In this document: piece by piece, positions 20,871 to 31,230 of the stretch
Layout: every line of letters starts with the position of its first letter
Position numbering within the stretch: position 1 is the first letter of the stretch
DNA from: Piliocolobus tephrosceles
Lineage: Eukaryota > Chordata > Mammalia > Primates > Cercopithecidae
Direction: 5' to 3'
Length of the DNA stretch: 64,000 nt
Assembly (NCBI RefSeq): GCF_002776525.5
Contig: NC_045437.1
Coordinates: forward strand, 132,032,590 to 132,096,589
Made by a program: the position numbers and the translations under genes
Notes under the pieces: model-generated
The model's input: only the letters and a program-made list of their open reading frames with translations
The model's database searches: none
Told to the model about the DNA's origin: nothing

Positions 20871-23055
20871 TGAGCAGTAGGAGTAGGAGGAACATTTAGG
20901 AGCTCAAGATTCTCCTCAAACCACTGAGATCACAGCCCCCAGATGCCACCTAGTTCATTTGCACACAGAACTGCCCTGATACTAATTGTGCACTTACCTC
21001 CTTTGCTCTGCTCTTGGACTTGAGCCTTCCCCATGCTCTATAGCCCTTTGTGTGAAATGCAACAGAACATGACTGTTGCAAGAGTGTATATACCCATTCA
21101 GAAAAGAATCGTAACTGCTTGAAGGGTAATCTCTCAGCTGGTGGTATGAAAAGTTTCATCTTTTAAACCTGAGCCAACAGACCACAGCACCAGAACACCT
21201 GTGTCCTCAAGACTATTTTTGGCTGGAAGCCCAGAGTTGTAAGCGTGTAGAACTTTACCTTTTGATCACAGTGAGGAGTTGGGCAGTGCTATCTTCAAGT
21301 CTTTTAGAGAGTCATCATGCAGTGTATACTGAAGACTGTATTTGTACACTTTTTGTTTGTGAGGACAGAGAACCCCCTTGAACTAACTCAGGCCACAATG
21401 GGAGTTTATTGTAGGGAGGCTGTTTGTAGCATGTGCCTATTTCACTTCCTTTTCTCTTTGGGGACTGACTTTTCTTGTTTGTAGTTTCGTGTTTGTCATG
21501 AAGCAACACAGCATGATCTCTATAACCTTTTCTCTTCCTTGGCATGAAGAAAGACTTAATTTCCTTGCTCCTCTTACGGTTATGTTTGAGTTATCTAATT
21601 TAATTCTCGTCAGCAGAATGCACATGAAATTGACATACAGCCTGACCCTGAAAACCATCCCCTGTGACCCTCTCTTCCCTTGCTGTGACAAGCTGGTGGT
21701 CATGTGTTCATGTGGCATTCCTACAAGCACGAATGTGAAATACACTTTTACAGTGTTAAGCCACTGATATTTGAAGTTTGTGCTACTTGTCACAATAGAC
21801 AAGCCCCAAATCTCAGAAAAACTTGCTCTTTTCCAGCTAGTAGAATTTCATTTCCTTTACTCAAGAGACCAGACCCACTGAGACCTTAGTCTCAGTCCTA
21901 CTTTCCTAGAGGAGGGAGTCTGATTGGTCTTCCATTAACTGAAGCCAGAACAGAGGTCAAATTGCACAAACATGGTTTCGCCCGCAGGAAGCACATGAAT
22001 CAAGGGGGTGGGAGAATCAGTTCTTAGAAAATGGAGGATACAGTCTACATAGGGTGGGCCTGACAAACAACTGGATAGATATTTCCGTTCAGAATCTTCC
22101 CAATATGCTTCCAGGGAGGAGTGGGAGAGAAACCTACACTGAGCATCTTTCTCAAGGCCTGAGGCCCTGCTTGGCCAAGGCTGGCCTCTGCAGCTTTCCA
22201 GTTGGCCTGAGATGCAAGCCGAGTTCAGAAGGACCACTCCTATCAGAAGGTCTTTCACCCCATCCCAGGATCTCTGTCGTAGTTGCCAAGGAGGCTTCCA
22301 GTTGTGAAGGGACTCAGACCATGAAGTTTCAAACTGGGTACTCAGACCACGAAGCTGCAAGTCATTTTCCATAAGCCACTGAGCAGCTGTTAGATGTTAA
22401 TGAAGTTGACTCAGTACCACCCAGGAGCAAGATTTTGTGGACAAAAAATGAAAAGCCTCCAAGCTGATGACATAGCTGGTCACACCCTCTGGTCCTGTTA
22501 AAGGAGATTCATCTTCTGAGGGAGAACAAAGTCTTGCCGCCAAGTATCCCGGGCCACTGGGGCAGATGCAGCCCCTGTAGATCTCCCCACTGCTGTTTCC
22601 CTAAAGACCCCCTGCCTTGGGGCTGTGATGTTCTGTAAAGGCAAGTAAGTGTTTCTGGCACACCCTCCATTGACAGCTGTCTACAGAGGCAGACAGGTCT
22701 GATTTGCATATGGTGCATTTACATGTGGAAGAATCCTCCAATTCTTTTTAAGTCCTCTGGAAGGAAATGCCAGCCACAGGGAGTGTGAGAGGAGTCAGTG
22801 GTAGCTCAGCACAAATATAGATATGTTTTACAAGAGGGCGGAGGAGCTGGCTGGCAAGGATAGGGAAGTTCTTTGATAAATCTATGGACATTCCAGGAAG
22901 AGAGGGTAGAACAATTTGGAACATGGAACCTTGCTTAAGGGAGCAAATAGAACCTTCTCTTGAAGGACAAAGACCAGATGATCATACAACACAGGGTGTG
23001 TGCTGGAAACCTATGGGTACTGAATGGTTGACAATTACCTTGTTATTTCTATTTC
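20871..23055. other. Long unmasked stretch, no gene seen
   Basis: About 2.2 kb. Overlapping plus and minus frames at 21437-21802, 21935-22372 (145 codons, minus) and 22054-22374 have no domain I recognise and no splice or promoter support. 21365-21500 vaguely resembles an old LTR. No structural RNA recognised. Confidence 0.35.
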
Positions 23056-23064
23056 CAAAATATA

Positions 23065-23095
<31 letters not shown>

Positions 23096-23510
23096 GAGAT
23101 GGAGTTTCNNNNNNNNNNNNNNNNNNNNNNNNNNNNNNNNNNNNNNNNNNNNNNNNNNNNNNNNNNNNNNNNNNNNNNNNNNNNNNNNNNNNNNNNNNNN
23201 NNNNNNNNTTTTTTTTTTTTTTTTTTTTTTTTTTGAGATGGAGTTTCGCTCTCATCGCCCAAGCTGGAATGCAATGGCACAATCCCGGCTCACTGCAACC
23301 TCCACCTCCCAGGTTCAAGTGATTCTCCTGCCTCAGCCTCCTGAGTAGCTGGGATTACAGGTGCCCGCCACCACATCTGACTATTTTTTGTATTTTTAGT
23401 AGAGATGGAATTTCACCATGTTGGCCAGGTTGATCTCGAACTCCTGACCTCAGGTGATCCACCTGCCTCAGCCTCCCAAAGTGCTGGAATTACAGGCTCA
23501 AAATATATCT
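23056..23510 (-). mobile_element. Alu, antisense, 5'-truncated, interrupted by an assembly gap
   Basis: Poly(T) then GAGATGGAGTTTC runs into 100 Ns (23109-23208); after the gap another poly(T) and GAGATGGAGTTTCGCTC starts again and continues to ATTACAGG at about 23496. Target-site copies CAAAATATATCT at 23056-23067 and 23499-23510 are identical and lie outside the whole structure, so one Alu insertion spans the gap. Its 5' 40 bp or so are missing, as in ordinary 5' truncation. Confidence 0.9.
23109..23208. other. Assembly gap, 100 N
   Basis: Exactly 100 undetermined bases, a conventional placeholder size. The bases on both sides are the same poly(T)-GAGATGGAGTTTC string. Confidence 0.99.
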
Positions 23511-23712
23511 CGAATGCATCTAGTCTCCATATCTATTGCCAACCCTTTTGGCCCTCCTGCACTACTGCAAGAAGCTCCTGACTGTCTCCCTATTTTCACT
23601 CTTGCCCAGTTCCACTCCATTCACATGAGCAGCCCAGGTAATCTGCTTAAAATTGGAGCGTGAGCCACTCTCAGCTCATGCTCTCCTAAGACTTAAAATA
23701 AAACAGGTTTCT
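23511..23712 (+). mobile_element. L2 LINE, left part (split by Alu)
   Basis: CCTCCTGCACTACTGCAAG..GCTCCTGACTGTCTCC and GCTTAAAATTGGAGC are L2-like and continue in sense at 24030 after an Alu. Confidence 0.5.
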
Positions 23713-24014
23713 GGCCAGGTGTGGTGGCTCACACCTGTAATCCCAGCACTTTAGGAGGCCAAGGCAGGTGGATCACAAGGTCAGGAAGTCAAGACCATCC
23801 TGGCTAACATGGTGAAGCCCCATCTCTACTAAAAATACAAAAAATTAGCTAGGCGTGGTGGCAGGCACCCATAGGCCCAGCTACTGGGGAGGCTGAGGCA
23901 GGAGAATGGCATGAACTGGGGAGGCGGAGCTTGCAGTGAGCCGAGATCGTGCCACTGCACTCCAGCCTGGGTGACAGAGCGAGACTCCGTCTCAAAAAAC
24001 AAACAAACAAAAAA
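23713..24014 (+). mobile_element. Alu (AluY-like)
   Basis: Sense, full-length, with GACCATCCTGGCTAACATGG and GGCGGAGCTTGCAGTGAGCC, and a short A/CAAA tail. Near-matching target copies AAACAGGTTTCT (23701-23712) and ACACAGGTTCCT (about 24014-24025). Confidence 0.94.
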
Positions 24015-24029
24015 CACAGGTTCCTTAGT

Positions 24030-24485
24030 GTGGTCATGAAGTGGCTGCCCTGGCCCTTGCTTTCCTCTCCATCCCCATTTAATTCTGCTTTCTCTCACTC
24101 ACTGCCCTCTGATCTCCCATGTCTCCCTTCCAGTTACCAGCAATTTTCCCTCTGCCAGGCTACAGTGCCTGCCGTTCATCTTGCAGTGGACTCCTCTTTC
24201 CTCACTTTTCTCCTTTGGCTTCAACATCACCTCTTCAGCGAGGCCTTCCTTGACCACCCCAATTCAGCAGAGCCGCTTTACCCCCTTATTCTCCCTCACC
24301 ACACCCTGCTTGTTTTCTTCATAACTCTTACCCTGCCCATAGTCACAAATCCATGCAACTGTTTTACTTGTTATCACTTGAACCTCCTGCTAGACTGTAA
24401 ACACTACCACGCATGGCCGTGCCTCTATTTTCTTTGCAGATCGGATGGCCCAGTGCCCAGCACAAAAATAATTGTTGATTAAATT
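24030..24485 (+). mobile_element. L2 LINE 3' region, right part
   Basis: CACCTCTTCAGCGAGGCCTT and CCTTGACCACCCCAATTCAG are hallmarks of the L2 3' region; it ends AATAATTGTTGATTAAATTA. The 177-codon frame 23949-24482 is made of the Alu end plus this L2 and is not a gene. Confidence 0.82.
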
Positions 24486-24529
24486 AATGGTTTGGCCTCC
24501 AAGGAGAGTGCCTACAATAAAGGGTTTGG

Positions 24530-24690
24530 ATTCACAAGGACCCGAGTTTAGCTCCTAGCCCTGCCCCTTGCCAGCACAGAGACCTTCAGCCAGTGGCCTC
24601 CCCTCTGAGTCTCCATTTCCTTCCTTATCACAGGGATAAGAATGGGACTTCCCTTTCGAATTTGGTGGAAGGATGACACAATGCAGGAGA
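24530..24690 (+). mobile_element. MIR SINE
   Basis: GAGTTTAGCTCCTAGCCCTG, then CTGAGTCTCCATTTCCTTCC and AGGATGACACAATGCAG follow the MIR order. Confidence 0.7.
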
Positions 24691-24745
24691 AAATTCTCAG
24701 CTGGTGCTTGGGATGAAGCTGGTGCTTGCTTCAAAAAGGCAACCC

Positions 24746-24934
24746 CACCTTGCCTAACCTGGGATGAGCTGTGTCTCAATGTCTGTGTCTTGGTGTCCTT
24801 AAATAGGAAAATCCAACATGCCCCACCTGCCTCACAAAGCTCTCATGAGGATCAAATATATTAACATTTACAAATGCTCTTTGCAAGGTAAGAACCCCAA
24901 TGGACTATTTGTTCCAGCAAAACTGTCAAGTGAA
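24746..24934 (+). repeat. 189-bp dispersed duplication, copy 1 (likely source)
   Basis: It matches 26265-26453 base for base without any gap except three substitutions (AA/GG in TCC(AA/GG)CATG and T/C in GCTCT(T/C)TGC). Copy 1 lies within MIR-like sequence (GTGTCTCAATGTCTGTGTC, TCATGAGGATCAAATATATT) that continues naturally past its right end (AATGTTAGTTGTAATC), so it is the likelier source. Confidence 0.97.
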
Positions 24935-24985
24935 TCCAGGACTCTTACTATTAACAATGTTAGTTGTAATCTTATTGTTAGTGTT
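24770..24985 (+). mobile_element. MIR SINE, host of duplication copy 1
   Basis: MIR order: CTCAATGTCTGTGTCTTGG, CCTCACAAAGCTCTCATGAG, ending near TTATTGTTAGTGTTACTATT. Confidence 0.6.
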
Positions 24986-25955
24986 ACTATTTAGCTCCAT
25001 TTAGACATGACCCCAATCTTCACTAGAGAAGAGTGAACAGGGCTTTCACATGCGGTATGTGTGTATTGTGGGTTTGTTTTGTTTTGTTTTTATCATGGCG
25101 GCATATACCTCCAGCCTTCTGTTCTATTCCTTTTGCACCAGACAGCATTTTACCAGAAAGAACGGCTGCTGTTTCTCTAACGACAGTCACACACTTAATG
25201 CTTCAATTTCCACATTTTATTTTATATGTAATTTAAAGCCCATGGTGCCTTAATTGTAAAATAGGCCTTATTAAAATAATAGCTTGAAAACCAGTGGGGC
25301 TCCCTGTGCCGAGCAATGAGGGTTTTTAGCTTAACGGCTGTTTACTGGGATTTAAAAAGAGACACAACCCAAATAAAGCTGTAAAGACATTTCCAGCGTG
25401 AGTGATGGACCAAGGACCAGCTGATAATTAAGCTCCCTCATCCCCACACAATTTTTTTTTTCTTTTGGTGCTGTCTGGAGCTTTCCTTAGAAATCCAAAG
25501 CACACTCTTTGCTGCTTTTATGATTGATGAGACGGTGAGGATACTTCAGTACGAGGAAGCAACGTGGTGCTTTGATTAATGATGCCGGTGAGACTCCCAG
25601 AAGACCAAAGAGAATAACACTGTTATCAGGAAAGCAGCTGAAGCTGCTGAGAGGGACAGTGGCTCCCAGGACTGTGGAGACTGTGGAGCCATCCATAGGT
25701 AGGGTCTTTCATTGAGCTCTAACCCAGCATCTCCTCCTGGAGGTCCAGAGCCAGTGGAGAGGGGACTGAAGGGCACGCTTTTCCACTGAATTCACAAAAC
25801 CGGCACTGGGCACAGTTCGGTTCCCTGGAAATCTCAAAGGATGAAACACACACAAGCTGGTAGGAGTCACAGGCTCTATCACAGTCATGATGAGCTTTTT
25901 TTTCAATGTGATTGTTCTTAGGCAGAAACAATCAGACGAAGAGATTCTATAGTAT
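24986..25955. other. Unmasked sequence, no gene seen
   Basis: Non-repetitive, with an AT-rich block at about 25190-25460 containing several TAAT-type motifs (AAATAATAGC, GATAATTAAGCTCC). It might be a conserved non-coding element, but that cannot be shown from one sequence. Frames at 25487-25931 overlap on the minus strand and have no domain. Confidence 0.35.
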
Positions 25956-25959
25956 AAGA

Positions 25960-26150
25960 AAAATAACAGTTTCTATCCACCAAGCACACGGACTTACACT
26001 GAATCCTTACAATACCCATAAAGTAGATGTTACTATTATTCGTCTTAATTTTTGCCTAAGGACACCTAAACTCATAAGAACTTTGTGCATTACAAGTCAC
26101 ACAGCACTTGAGCCGTGGAGCCAGGACTCTAATCGAAGATGGTTCTAATG
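25960..26150 (-). mobile_element. MIR SINE, antisense
   Basis: GAATCCTTACAATACCCATA, AGATGTTACTATTATTCG and CAAGTCACACAGCACTTGAG are the reverse complement of MIR. Confidence 0.72.
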
Positions 26151-26264
26151 TCTAAGCCTATATTCTTGGACGCTTAGTAACTCTAGGCTTCCAAGAAGAG
26201 AGCTATGGAGCTCATGGGAAGATATCCAACCAGGTTTCAGACATATGGATTTTAGATTTTGCCT

Positions 26265-26453
26265 CACCTTGCCTAACCTGGGATGAGCTGTGTCTCAATG
26301 TCTGTGTCTTGGTGTCCTTAAATAGGAAAATCCGGCATGCCCCACCTGCCTCACAAAGCTCTCATGAGGATCAAATATATTAACATTTACAAATGCTCTC
26401 TGCAAGGTAAGAACCCCAATGGACTATTTGTTCCAGCAAAACTGTCAAGTGAA
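26265..26453 (+). repeat. 189-bp dispersed duplication, copy 2 (likely insert)
   Basis: Direct-orientation copy of 24746-24934 with 186 of 189 identical bases, placed 1519 bp downstream. Sequence on either side (TTTTAGATTTTGCCT and GCTATATGG) does not match copy 1 flanks and does not continue a MIR. No poly(A) or target-site duplication is seen. Confidence 0.97.
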
Positions 26454-26524
26454 GCTATATGGAAAAACATTTATAAAGCAAATTAACATTGAAGGAGCCA
26501 AGCAAATTAAGATTCCTAGTTCCA

Positions 26525-26735
26525 GAGGACCCCAATGTCATTTCTAACGCCTAGATGAGTGACTTTGCATAAGTCGCATGATCTCCCTGAATCCCAATTT
26601 TCTGCCCTTCAAAATCAAGTAATACCCATCTCTTGGCATTGTTTTGAGAATTCCATGATATTATGCCCACAGAGCAGCTTAAACGCTGCCTGGCACATGT
26701 GTCCTCTGAATGTTCACTACTGTTACCATTTCTTT
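26525..26735 (+). mobile_element. MIR SINE
   Basis: GAGTGACTTTGCATAAGTCG, CTGCCTGGCACATGTG and TGTTCACTACTGTTACCATT follow the MIR consensus. Confidence 0.65.
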
Positions 26736-27267
26736 CGTTTCTTTCCCTCTGAGCCACTCCTCATTACCATTTGGGCAGAACTGTGCCTGCCTTTCCCATT
26801 GTCTCTGTGGACCTTTGCGGCATTATAGACTGAAAAAGGAAATATGAGTCAAAGAGTGCCCTGAGGCTCGAACACTGTGGTTTTGAAAGTCAATATGCCT
26901 GTCGATAGCAAGACTCACTGCCTCTCCAGGGACCGCCCACAGCCGTGTTGCTGAGCTTTGCAAGCCCGGCACAGAGAAGCTTCGTGGTGGTGGGAAGTGC
27001 TGTCCAAAAGAGGGGCTGTCTTACTGTCAGGCCAGAGCATCTGCGGCCTCCACAGCAAATGGGGATTTGAGCACGAGGCAAGCCAGACAGCCCCTGCCTA
27101 CTCCTACACTGATGCAGTGGCTGGAAACGCCTACTCTCAACTTTTACAGTGTTTTCACATCTTGCACGCTGGACAGTGAGTGGACCTACTGGACCAAAAC
27201 TGCAAAGAAGAGAACACAAAATAGCTGTGACTTTCCCATAATGGTTTTCCCATAATGTAAAACCAAA
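26736..27267. other. Unmasked sequence, no gene seen
   Basis: Overlapping frames (26890-27219 minus, 26958-27179 plus, 27067-27255 plus) run across the same bases without a recognisable domain. GC is slightly higher than in its surroundings. Confidence 0.35.
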
Positions 27268-27376
27268 CCAAACAGACCTAGTTTTGAATCATAGCCCTAC
27301 CATTTCCGAATTCTGTGATCATAGGCAAATCCCTTAACTTCTCAACTTTTCCTTCTATAAAAAAGCAGCTTAACCA
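27268..27376 (+). mobile_element. MIR SINE fragment
   Basis: TTTTGAATCATAGCCCTACC, TCTGTGATCATAGGCAAATC and CCCTTAACTTCTCAAC follow MIR; it is cut by the half-Alu. Confidence 0.7.
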
Positions 27377-27526
27377 CCTACTTGGGAGGCTGAGGCAGGA
27401 GAATTGCTTGAACTTGGGAGGCAAAGGTTGCAGTGAGCCAAGATTGCGCCACTGCACTCCAGCAGAGCCTGGGCAACAGAGCAGAGCAAGACTCTGCCCC
27501 CGCAAAAAAAAAAAAAAAAAAAAAAA
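27377..27526 (+). mobile_element. Alu right half / FRAM-like monomer
   Basis: Begins at CTACTTGGGAGGCTGAGGC and runs through GCCACTGCACTCCAGC to a 22-A tail (about 27505-27526). No left monomer is present. It can be a 5'-truncated Alu or a free right Alu monomer. AGCAGAGCCTGGGCAACAGAGCAGAG contains a small internal AGCAG duplication. Confidence 0.88.
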
Positions 27527-27534
27527 CAACGCAG

Positions 27535-27715
27535 AAGGCAGCTCTGTGCTGGAATGCCCAGGTTCAAATTCAGGTTCTGGTACATCTGGTATATTCTCAT
27601 ATTCTCAGATTATTTATTCTTTCTTTACCTGTAAAATGAAAATGAGAATGAAATTTTAAAAATATATAAAGTTTTTCAAGTAGTAAGCACTAAATAAATG
27701 TTAGTTGCTATGTTT
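27535..27715 (+). mobile_element. MIR SINE
   Basis: CCCAGGTTCAAATTCAGGTT, CTTTACCTGTAAAATGAAAA and TAAATAAATGTTAGTTGC follow MIR from 5' to 3' end. Confidence 0.72.
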
Positions 27716-27744
27716 GGTGGCATGGGTTCCATGTAATCCTCCAG

Positions 27745-28060
27745 TGAAATATAAACCTTGGCATCTCAGTGGATTAGCACCATAAACATTTATTTCTCAC
27801 TCATGCAGGTGGAGAAATTTCTTCTATTTCAGGAGACTCAGGGATCTGGGATCTTTTCTTCTTCTGACATCATTATGTCAATCAACCTACAGCAGTTGGT
27901 TCCAGTTCATCACAGCAGAGAAAGAGATGGGGAGGGCTCTTTCTCTCTTGGCAATCCTATTCACAGTCCATCAGCCACAGCAAGTTCGAGAACCCAAAGC
28001 CTACTGCACAGGAAACGGCCTTTCTGGTAAATTAGGCTAACTGCCCAAATCACACTGTGC
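27745..28060. mobile_element. Ancient LTR-like repeat
   Basis: GGCATCTCAGTGGATTAGCA, CATTTATTTCTCACTCATGC and later TCAACCTACAGCAGTTGG resemble the family at 18098 and 32077. Family not certain. The 90-codon frame 27758-28030 lies inside. Confidence 0.45.
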
Positions 28061-28554
28061 TGTAAAAGCATTCAATGGTAACATGCATGGCATGCTTACA
28101 CTGTGGCTGGCACATGGTTAGTGCCCATTGTCTCTTGTGAGAGTTACTACTTTTGATTCAGTGCCCATCTGACATGATTCGATGCAATTCTGACTTGGAT
28201 CAAACCACTGGTTGTTCCACACCACACACTGTGGTGGGTCCCAGGTTCTCTTAGTAGTTACGCTTGTCCCTCACCTTTATCAACCTTTCCCTGCCTTTCT
28301 GTGCCCCATTTTCCTTTTCTAGTGCCTTCAGGTGGATCCACAAGTCATTGATGCCTCACACTCTGGTGTTCCATCACATGCCTGTTTCAAGGTTACATGA
28401 TCATTTTTGATGTTCAATTACTTTCATAGTGTCTAGTGTGATGCTGCACTGATTCATTCAGGAAAACTTAATCCAGTGCCTGCTTTGTGCCAGGACTGGG
28501 ACCAGGCATTCACACTCACCGCCACCTGGAGGACAGTCAGTCTTCTTGGCCTTA
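28061..28554. other. Unmasked sequence, no gene seen
   Basis: A short MIR-like phrase (CTGTGGCTGGCACATGGTTA) at about 28101-28120; otherwise nothing recognised. Confidence 0.35.
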
Positions 28555-28665
28555 ATTTTGGATATCAAGTGGAAGCTCAGAGAGAATAAGAGACTGCCTC
28601 AAGTCACACAGCCTGGAAGAGGTGAGGCTGACTCAACACAGGGTGTCTCCCCATGCAGAGGCTTT
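28555..28665 (-). mobile_element. MIR SINE fragment, antisense
   Basis: AAGCTCAGAGAGAATAAGAG and CTCAAGTCACACAGCCTGG are reverse-complement MIR core. Confidence 0.6.
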
Positions 28666-28757
28666 TCCATTCTCTTTGGGAGGCCTCTGCAGTTGACTTC
28701 TGTCTGTTCTCTGGAAGTCATTACACATTCCAGTCTTTTCTAAGCCTTATTTATGCC

Positions 28758-28853
28758 ATTTTCCTTCAAAGACTTAAACCTGAAAAACTGATTAATTCAA
28801 GCTAAATTTTCCTTCAAAGACTTAAATCTGAAAAACTGATTAATTCAAGCTAA
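28758..28853 (+). repeat. 48-bp tandem duplication
   Basis: Two adjacent 48-bp units (28758-28805 and 28806-28853) differ at one base (AAACCTG versus AAATCTG). It does not coincide with a known transposon. Confidence 0.96.
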
Positions 28854-29165
28854 AACAGAAGACAATGGCTTAACCTGTTGTTTCTGTCTGAGATTTTTAT
28901 GGCTAAAGAGGCACTGTCTCAGCCCAGGGTCTGCTGACCACTAATGGTGGGTGTCAAGCATTCAGCCAGGCATGGTAGGTGCCATTTGGAGGCAGGGGTA
29001 GATATTCAGAAGTGTCTCCAAATCACAGCACATAAGTAACAGATTTCTATTACAATAAAAAGGCTGACCTTTCCAGTGTGTGTCAGTGTCCAAAAAATGA
29101 AAATTCAAATTGAGTTCACAACCTAAAAAAGCATCACATGGATTCCCTCACACAAAAATTATTTT
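28854..29165. other. Unmasked sequence, no gene seen
   Basis: No repeat family, RNA gene or coding region recognised. Confidence 0.35.
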
Positions 29166-29169
29166 GTAT

Positions 29170-29405
29170 CCTTTGTGGTTACCATTCACTGAATGCAGAT
29201 TCTATGCCAAGTATTCTAGAAATAATTGGGGTCTTTAATCCTTACAACCAGCATGTGATGTCCAGACTATTTATCTCCATTTTCCCAAGCAAGTGAGCAC
29301 ACTGAGGCTCAGAGAGGTTAAAGTGACTGGTTCAAGCCACACAGCAAATGTCAGAGTTGGAATGACCCAATTCCAAAATTCATCACTTTCTGTACTATCA
29401 TAGAA
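29170..29405 (-). mobile_element. MIR SINE, antisense
   Basis: TCCTTACAACCAGCATGTGA, CACACTGAGGCTCAGAGAGG and CAAGCCACACAGCAAATG give a nearly complete reverse-complement MIR. Confidence 0.82.
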
Positions 29406-29810
29406 CAACAGGATGCTGTGAAAGGGAACTGATGTTAACAGTATCCAAGAGGTGGGTTGCTTTCTCACGGAGTTTTTCAAGGGCCTGGCATATCAATATG
29501 GTACCTCAGAGGCTGATGGAGAGAAAGGGATGACTAAAGCTAGCCAGGCAGGATTCTAGGGTCCCAATCTTCTTCTACCAGAGAAACTATTTCTGTACTT
29601 TCTGTACTAAATTTGCACATAAATATTTTGTTTTAAAAATGTATTATCCTACATAACACAGAGAAAAAGAAGGTTAAAAATAAGAGAGAGAGAGAAATCA
29701 AAACTATAGTTTTAGTATCATGGTCTTGATTTTATGAACTAGACATTAAGACCCAGGGGGTGAACAGATTTGTCTGATCATACGAAGAGTTATAGGTGAC
29801 AGACTGTGGT
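29406..29810. other. Unmasked sequence, no gene seen
   Basis: A short (GA)n run sits at 29684-29695. Nothing else recognised. Confidence 0.35.
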
Positions 29811-29812
29811 TT

Positions 29813-30045
29813 GGAGCAGGGCTTGGCAAACCTTTTCTCTAAAGGACAAGATAGTAAATATTTTAGGCTCTGTGGGCCTTGCAGGCTCTGTCACAACTAC
29901 TCAACTCTGCCATTGTGGTAAGGAAACAGCCACAGACAATATGTAAAAAAAGAAACATTGTTGTATTCCAATAACCTTTATTTATAAAACTGGTTGATGG
30001 CTGGATTTGACCCATGGGTGATAATTTGTGGAACTCTAGTTTGGA
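29813..30045 (+). mobile_element. hAT-Charlie type DNA transposon relic
   Basis: CTTGGCAAACCTTTTCTCTA, TAGTAAATATTTTAGGCTCT, CTCAACTCTGCCATTGTGG and CTGGATTTGACCCATGGG follow a common non-autonomous hAT family (GGCAAACTTTTTCTGTAAAG type). Relatives lie at 36090 and 36950. Formal name not certain. Confidence 0.75.
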
Positions 30046-30394
30046 ACAAAAGATCCTTGACTCTTTATTTAGCACTTTTTCTACAAAAACAAAGCTGCCT
30101 CCTGAAGACAGATGAATTGTAAAGCCCTGTTATTTTCTTAATGTTAAGGGAAAATGAAAGATCAAAGTTGGAAAGCCATGAGGGTTTTATAAAACGAAGC
30201 ACAGGTAAACAAGAAGGTAGACATCAGACATTTTAGTGTGGTTAGGTCCATAGCTCCTGGGATGAAGGATGAAGGGGAGGCATAAATAACTGACTTGAAG
30301 AAAGGGCCCTGCCCTGATGAAGATATTGATATGCCTTGAACTAAGGTGTGTCACTAAAATTCGACCCTCCGCACCAAGGACTAAAATAAATTCA
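30046..30394. other. Unmasked sequence, no gene seen
   Basis: No repeat or open frame of note. Confidence 0.35.
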
Positions 30395-30532
30395 TGTATT
30401 TTGGAACTAATTAGACATGATGGTTACACAACATTGTGAATGTACTAAATGCTACTGAATTGTACACTTCAAAGGCGTTAATTTAATGTTATATGAATTT
30501 CACCTTAATAAAAAATTTAAAAAAATATATCA
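30395..30532 (+). mobile_element. L1M 3'-end fragment
   Basis: GGTTACACAACATTGTGAAT, CTACTGAATTGTACACTTC and a terminal AATAAAAAATTTAAAAAA are typical of old L1M 3' ends. Confidence 0.75.
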
Positions 30533-30714
30533 ATAATTAAATTAAGCAACAAAGTTGAAAATGAAATGGCTAGGTTCTATGTCAGTGATCTTTCATCTTG
30601 CATCTTGCTTCAGGTCCTGGAACTTCTGAAGGTTCTATTGGATGGTTGAGTGAGTTGTCTGCACTGCCAGCTGGGAGCATGGTATGATTTTTTTCATGCT
30701 TTGACCCAATAAAA

Positions 30715-30842
30715 ACCACATGGGCTGATACTTGATTCCTAGAATTTTTTTGGGCCTCAGTTTCCTTACCAGTAAAATGCACATCATTGTTTGTACCATT
30801 GAGGATTGATGTGATCACTAAATGAGATTCTGATATAAACAC
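30715..30842 (+). mobile_element. MIR SINE, left part (split by MLT1)
   Basis: GCCTCAGTTTCCTTACCAGT and TGAGGATTGATGTGATCACT are the MIR core. The 3' part resumes right of the MLT1 LTR at 31231-31275 (CATCTAGGAAGTGTTCATAA). Confidence 0.72.
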
Positions 30843-31230
30843 TGTCTTAGTCACCTTGAGCTGCTATAACAAAATACCATAGACTGAGTGGTTTAAGCAG
30901 CATTTATTTCTCATGGTTCTAGAGGCTGGAAAGTTCAAGATAAAGCTGCTGTCAGATTTGGTTCCTGGTGAGAGTCTGCTTTCTGGCTGTAGATACCAGC
31001 GTTCCAGCTATGTCCTCACATGGTCTTTCTTCAGTGCATGCACATCGGGGAGAGAGATCTCTGTCTTCCTCTTCTTATAAGAGTACTGATCTTTGCATGA
31101 AGGTCCCACCATAATGACTTAATGTTAACTCTCTTACTTCCCAAAGGCTCCACCTCCAAGTACAATCATATTGGCGGTTAGGTCTTCATTATATAAATTT
31201 GGCAGGGGACATAAACATTCAGCCCACACA
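30843..31230 (-). mobile_element. MLT1-type LTR (MaLR), antisense, inserted in a MIR
   Basis: Starts TGTCTTAGTCACCTTGAGCT, contains CTATAACAAAATACCATAGA and CTAGAGGCTGGAAAGTTC, and ends GACATAAACATTCAGCCC. The 5-bp flanks AACAC and AACAG are likely the target-site duplication. It divides a MIR at 30842/31231. Confidence 0.88.

Noticed and set aside
21935..22374. Overlapping 145- and 106-codon frames on opposite strands
   Set aside because: No recognisable domain, frames overlap antisense, no splice or promoter support; typical chance frames.
23949..24482. 177-codon frame as a gene
   Set aside because: Starts in the Alu 3' end and reads through an L2; both are identifiable repeats.
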